Part shown: piece after piece, positions 62,387 through 64,000 of the stretch
Position numbering within the stretch: the first letter of the stretch is position 1
Layout of the letters: each line of letters opens with the position of its first letter
Assembly: GCF_005796185.1 (NCBI RefSeq)
Contig: NZ_VAHM01000005.1
Span: 62,001-126,000, forward strand
Reading direction: 5' to 3'
DNA length: 64,000 nt
Origin: Pseudarthrobacter sp. NamB4
Lineage (GTDB): Bacteria > Actinomycetota > Actinomycetes > Actinomycetales > Micrococcaceae
The notes under the pieces: model-generated
What the model saw: only the letters and a program-made list of their open reading frames with translations
Databases searched by the model: none
Told to the model about the DNA's origin: nothing
Made by a program: the position numbers and the translations under genes

Positions 62387-63310
62387 TCAGGCGCCGGCCA
62401 CCAGAACGTACAGTACAAAGGCAACCGGCGACGCAAACACAATGGAATCGAGCCGGTCCATGACTCCGCCATGCCCCGGCAGGATGCTGCTCATGTCCTT
62501 GATCCCCAGCTCCCGCTTGACCATCGATTCGGCCAGGTCGCCGGCCGTGGAAGCAGCCACCAGGCCGACTGCCAGCACCACGCCCACCCACCATGGCTTA
62601 TCAAGGACAAAAAGGCAGGCAAGGATGCCGATGAGCATGGCGCCACCAATAGAGCCGGCAAAACCCTCCCACGATTTCTTGGGGCTGATTTTGGGTGCCA
62701 TGGGATGCTTGCCCAGGGACGCGCCCACCAGGTAGCCGAAGGTGTCGTTGGACACCACCAGCAGCAGCATCACCGCTATCTGCCAGGCACCTTCGGGAAT
62801 GGTTCCGCCCGGCCAGAGCCCCAAGGGTGTTGCACCGCTGGGTGCATGCAGCGGCAGGGCCGCGAAGCTGATGAAGAACGGCACCCAGCCCAACGTGAAG
62901 ACGCCGGCGAAGATGCTGTTGGCGGAACCTGCAGCACTTTCGATCGAGCGCCACAGCAGCACGGCCACCGAGCTCAGCAGCATGGCGAACAGGAGGCTTT
63001 CAATGCCGCCGAGGTAGGCTGCGAACGGCATGGCCACCGTGCCGGTCATCACCGGAATGATGGGCATCCTGGTTCCGTTCGCCTCCAGGGCCCGGTAGAT
63101 CTCCCACACGCCGAAGACGGCGAAGGTGGTGGTTACCGCAACGAAGCCAAGCGGGAGGAACAGCAGTCCGCCCAGCACGGCAAACAGCATGGCCAGACCC
63201 ACCACGACGGCGGCCGGCAGGTTCCTGCCGGCCTTTGGCGTCGGGTTGCTCCTGGGCTGCTTCCCCCGTGTGCGCGCCCTTGATGCCGGGGCCTGATCTG
63301 CCTGGCCCAT
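62387..63310 (-). CDS. cdsA: Phosphatidate cytidylyltransferase
   Basis: Makes CDP-diacylglycerol for phospholipid synthesis, 307 aa. A basic N-terminus is followed by about eight membrane helices. The conserved cytoplasmic segment SNDTFGYLVGASLGKHPMAPKISPKKSWEGFAGSIGG and the C-terminal signature STAGDLAESMVKRELGIKDMSSILPGHGGVMDRLDSIVF are both present. The ATG shares a base with the frr stop (TGATG). Confidence 0.96.
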   Translation of the reverse strand: MGQADQAPASRARTRGKQPRSNPTPKAGRNLPAAVVVGLAMLFAVLGGLLFLPLGFVAVTTTFAVFGVWEIYRALEANGTRMPIIPVMTGTVAMPFAAYLGGIESLLFAMLLSSVAVLLWRSIESAAGSANSIFAGVFTLGWVPFFISFAALPLHAPSGATPLGLWPGGTIPEGAWQIAVMLLLVVSNDTFGYLVGASLGKHPMAPKISPKKSWEGFAGSIGGAMLIGILACLFVLDKPWWVGVVLAVGLVAASTAGDLAESMVKRELGIKDMSSILPGHGGVMDRLDSIVFASPVAFVLYVLVAGA

Positions 63311-63867
63311 CAGACTTCGAGCAGCTCTGCTTCCTTGCGCTTGAGCAGCTCGTCGATGCCGTCCACGTGGGCCTTGGTGATGCTGTCGAGTTCCTTCTCG
63401 GCGCGGGTGCCCTCGTCCTCGCCGGCCTCGCCGTCCTTCACCAGCCTGTCCAGGGTTTCCTTGGCCTTGCGGCGGATGTTGCGGATGGACACCTTGGCGT
63501 CCTCACCCTTGGTCTTGACGATCTTGACGTATTCCTTGCGGCGTTCCTTGGTCAGCTCCGGGATGGTGATCCGGATGACGTTGCCGTCGTTGGAGGGGTT
63601 GGCGCCCACTTCGGAATCGCTCAGTGCGCGCTCGATGTCGCGCAGCGCCGTCTTATCGAAGGGGGTGATGAGGATGGTGCGGGCGTCCGGGATCGCGAAC
63701 GAGGCCAGCTGCTGCAGCGGGGTGGGTGAGCCGTAGTACTCCACCAGGACCTTGTTGTACAGGCCGGGGTTGGCGCGGCCGGTGCGGACGGAAGCGAAGT
63801 CCTCCTTGGCTACCTCGACAGCCTTGTCCATCTTTTCTTCGGCTTCGAGCAAGGTTTCTTCGATCAC
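63310..63867 (-). CDS. frr: Ribosome recycling factor
   Basis: 185 aa, standard size. It splits post-termination ribosomes with [53 protein letters not shown] and the C-terminal [54 protein letters not shown] are typical. The GTG at 63867 has AGGAGA 6 nt upstream. It is coupled to cdsA. Confidence 0.98.
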   Translation of the reverse strand: MIEETLLEAEEKMDKAVEVAKEDFASVRTGRANPGLYNKVLVEYYGSPTPLQQLASFAIPDARTILITPFDKTALRDIERALSDSEVGANPSNDGNVIRITIPELTKERRKEYVKIVKTKGEDAKVSIRNIRRKAKETLDRLVKDGEAGEDEGTRAEKELDSITKAHVDGIDELLKRKEAELLEV

Positions 63868-63939
63868 GGTCTCTCCTGACGGTTCTGGTGCAGTCCGGGG
63901 CGCCGGCTCCATGCACAAACGTGGTTCTCTGTTGCTGGA

Positions 63940-63987
63940 CCGTCCCCGCCCCAGGGGCAGGGACGGAACTGTCCTGAAAACATCCTA
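63940..63987 (-). promoter_or_regulatory. frr promoter -10 box and leader hairpin
   Basis: TAGGAT on the minus strand (63982-63987) would start a leader of about 105 nt. At 63940-63966 the leader can form a 12-bp hairpin (CCGTCCCTGCCC with GGGCGGGGACGG, one U-G pair possible only in this orientation). A small palindrome, CCTAGC-N4-GCTAGG, overlaps the -10 box. Confidence 0.45.
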
Positions 63988-64000
63988 GCTGGAGCTAGGC

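Noticed and set aside
1..64000. tRNA, rRNA, CRISPR arrays, insertion sequences or phage genes
   Set aside because: None recognised on either strand by reading; a dedicated scan could still find a short RNA gene.

Overview
The window looks like a chromosomal segment of a high-GC actinobacterium of the Micrococcaceae, most likely an Arthrobacter or Pseudarthrobacter. The pointers are strong GC bias at third codon positions, many GTG (and a few TTG) starts, a DUF222/HNH endonuclease gene of the type common in that group, a long Ala/Pro/Gly-rich actinobacterial IF-2, and start codons placed 6-7 nt after TANNNT -10 boxes (leaderless transcripts). I see no tRNA, rRNA, CRISPR array, intact insertion sequence or phage gene. 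The genus is inferred from overall resemblance, not from a search.

Backbone on the minus strand. Reading right to left, the housekeeping order is frr-cdsA (62.4-63.9 kb), then dxr-rseP-(satD-like pair)-yciI-like-ispG-GNAT-proS (29.9-38.4 kb), rimP-nusA-ylxR-infB-rbfA (18.2-24.1 kb), truB-ribF (10.8-14.6 kb), rpsO-pnp and an M16 zinc protease (4.2-8.4 kb). Many joints overlap by 1-4 bp (ATGA, GTGA or TGATG), implying translational coupling. Smaller cargo sits between these blocks: kynA-kynU, two small membrane genes, an aminotransferase, guaD plus a zinc-ribbon thioredoxin, a ScyD/ScyE-like secreted protein, a DUF4439 protein next to a VIT-family transporter, a PLP decarboxylase and a TSUP permease. 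The left end carries moaA-moaD and the DUF222/HNH gene.

Catabolic block, 38.4-61.7 kb, between cdsA and dxr. It holds a leucine (possibly also itaconate) operon: biotin-dependent carboxylase alpha and beta subunits, acyl-CoA dehydrogenase, scoA, scoB, a MaoC hydratase and a CitE-like lyase. A divergent TetR gene lies across a promoter with two near-identical operator-like sites. Next is bkdABC (branched-chain 2-oxoacid dehydrogenase) with a CRP/GlxR-type palindrome on its promoter and a decayed Lrp/AsnC gene beside it. Then come two divergent SSS-family symporter units flanking a LytS/LytTR-type two-component system. Together these genes would take up short carboxylates and degrade branched-chain amino acids to acetyl-CoA and acetoacetate.

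Several genes are broken: a terC homologue (both ends missing, two 1-bp deletions), an APH(6)-like kinase (one frameshift), an FAD oxidoreductase without its Rossmann N-terminus, an Lrp/AsnC gene reduced to its RAM domain, and a DUF222/HNH gene cut by an in-frame stop. Non-coding structure includes a 104-bp nested palindrome between infB and rbfA, a long structured pnp leader, several terminators, an 18-bp x5 minisatellite inside the TetR gene, and a 25-bp x2 repeat upstream of a DivIVA-domain gene.
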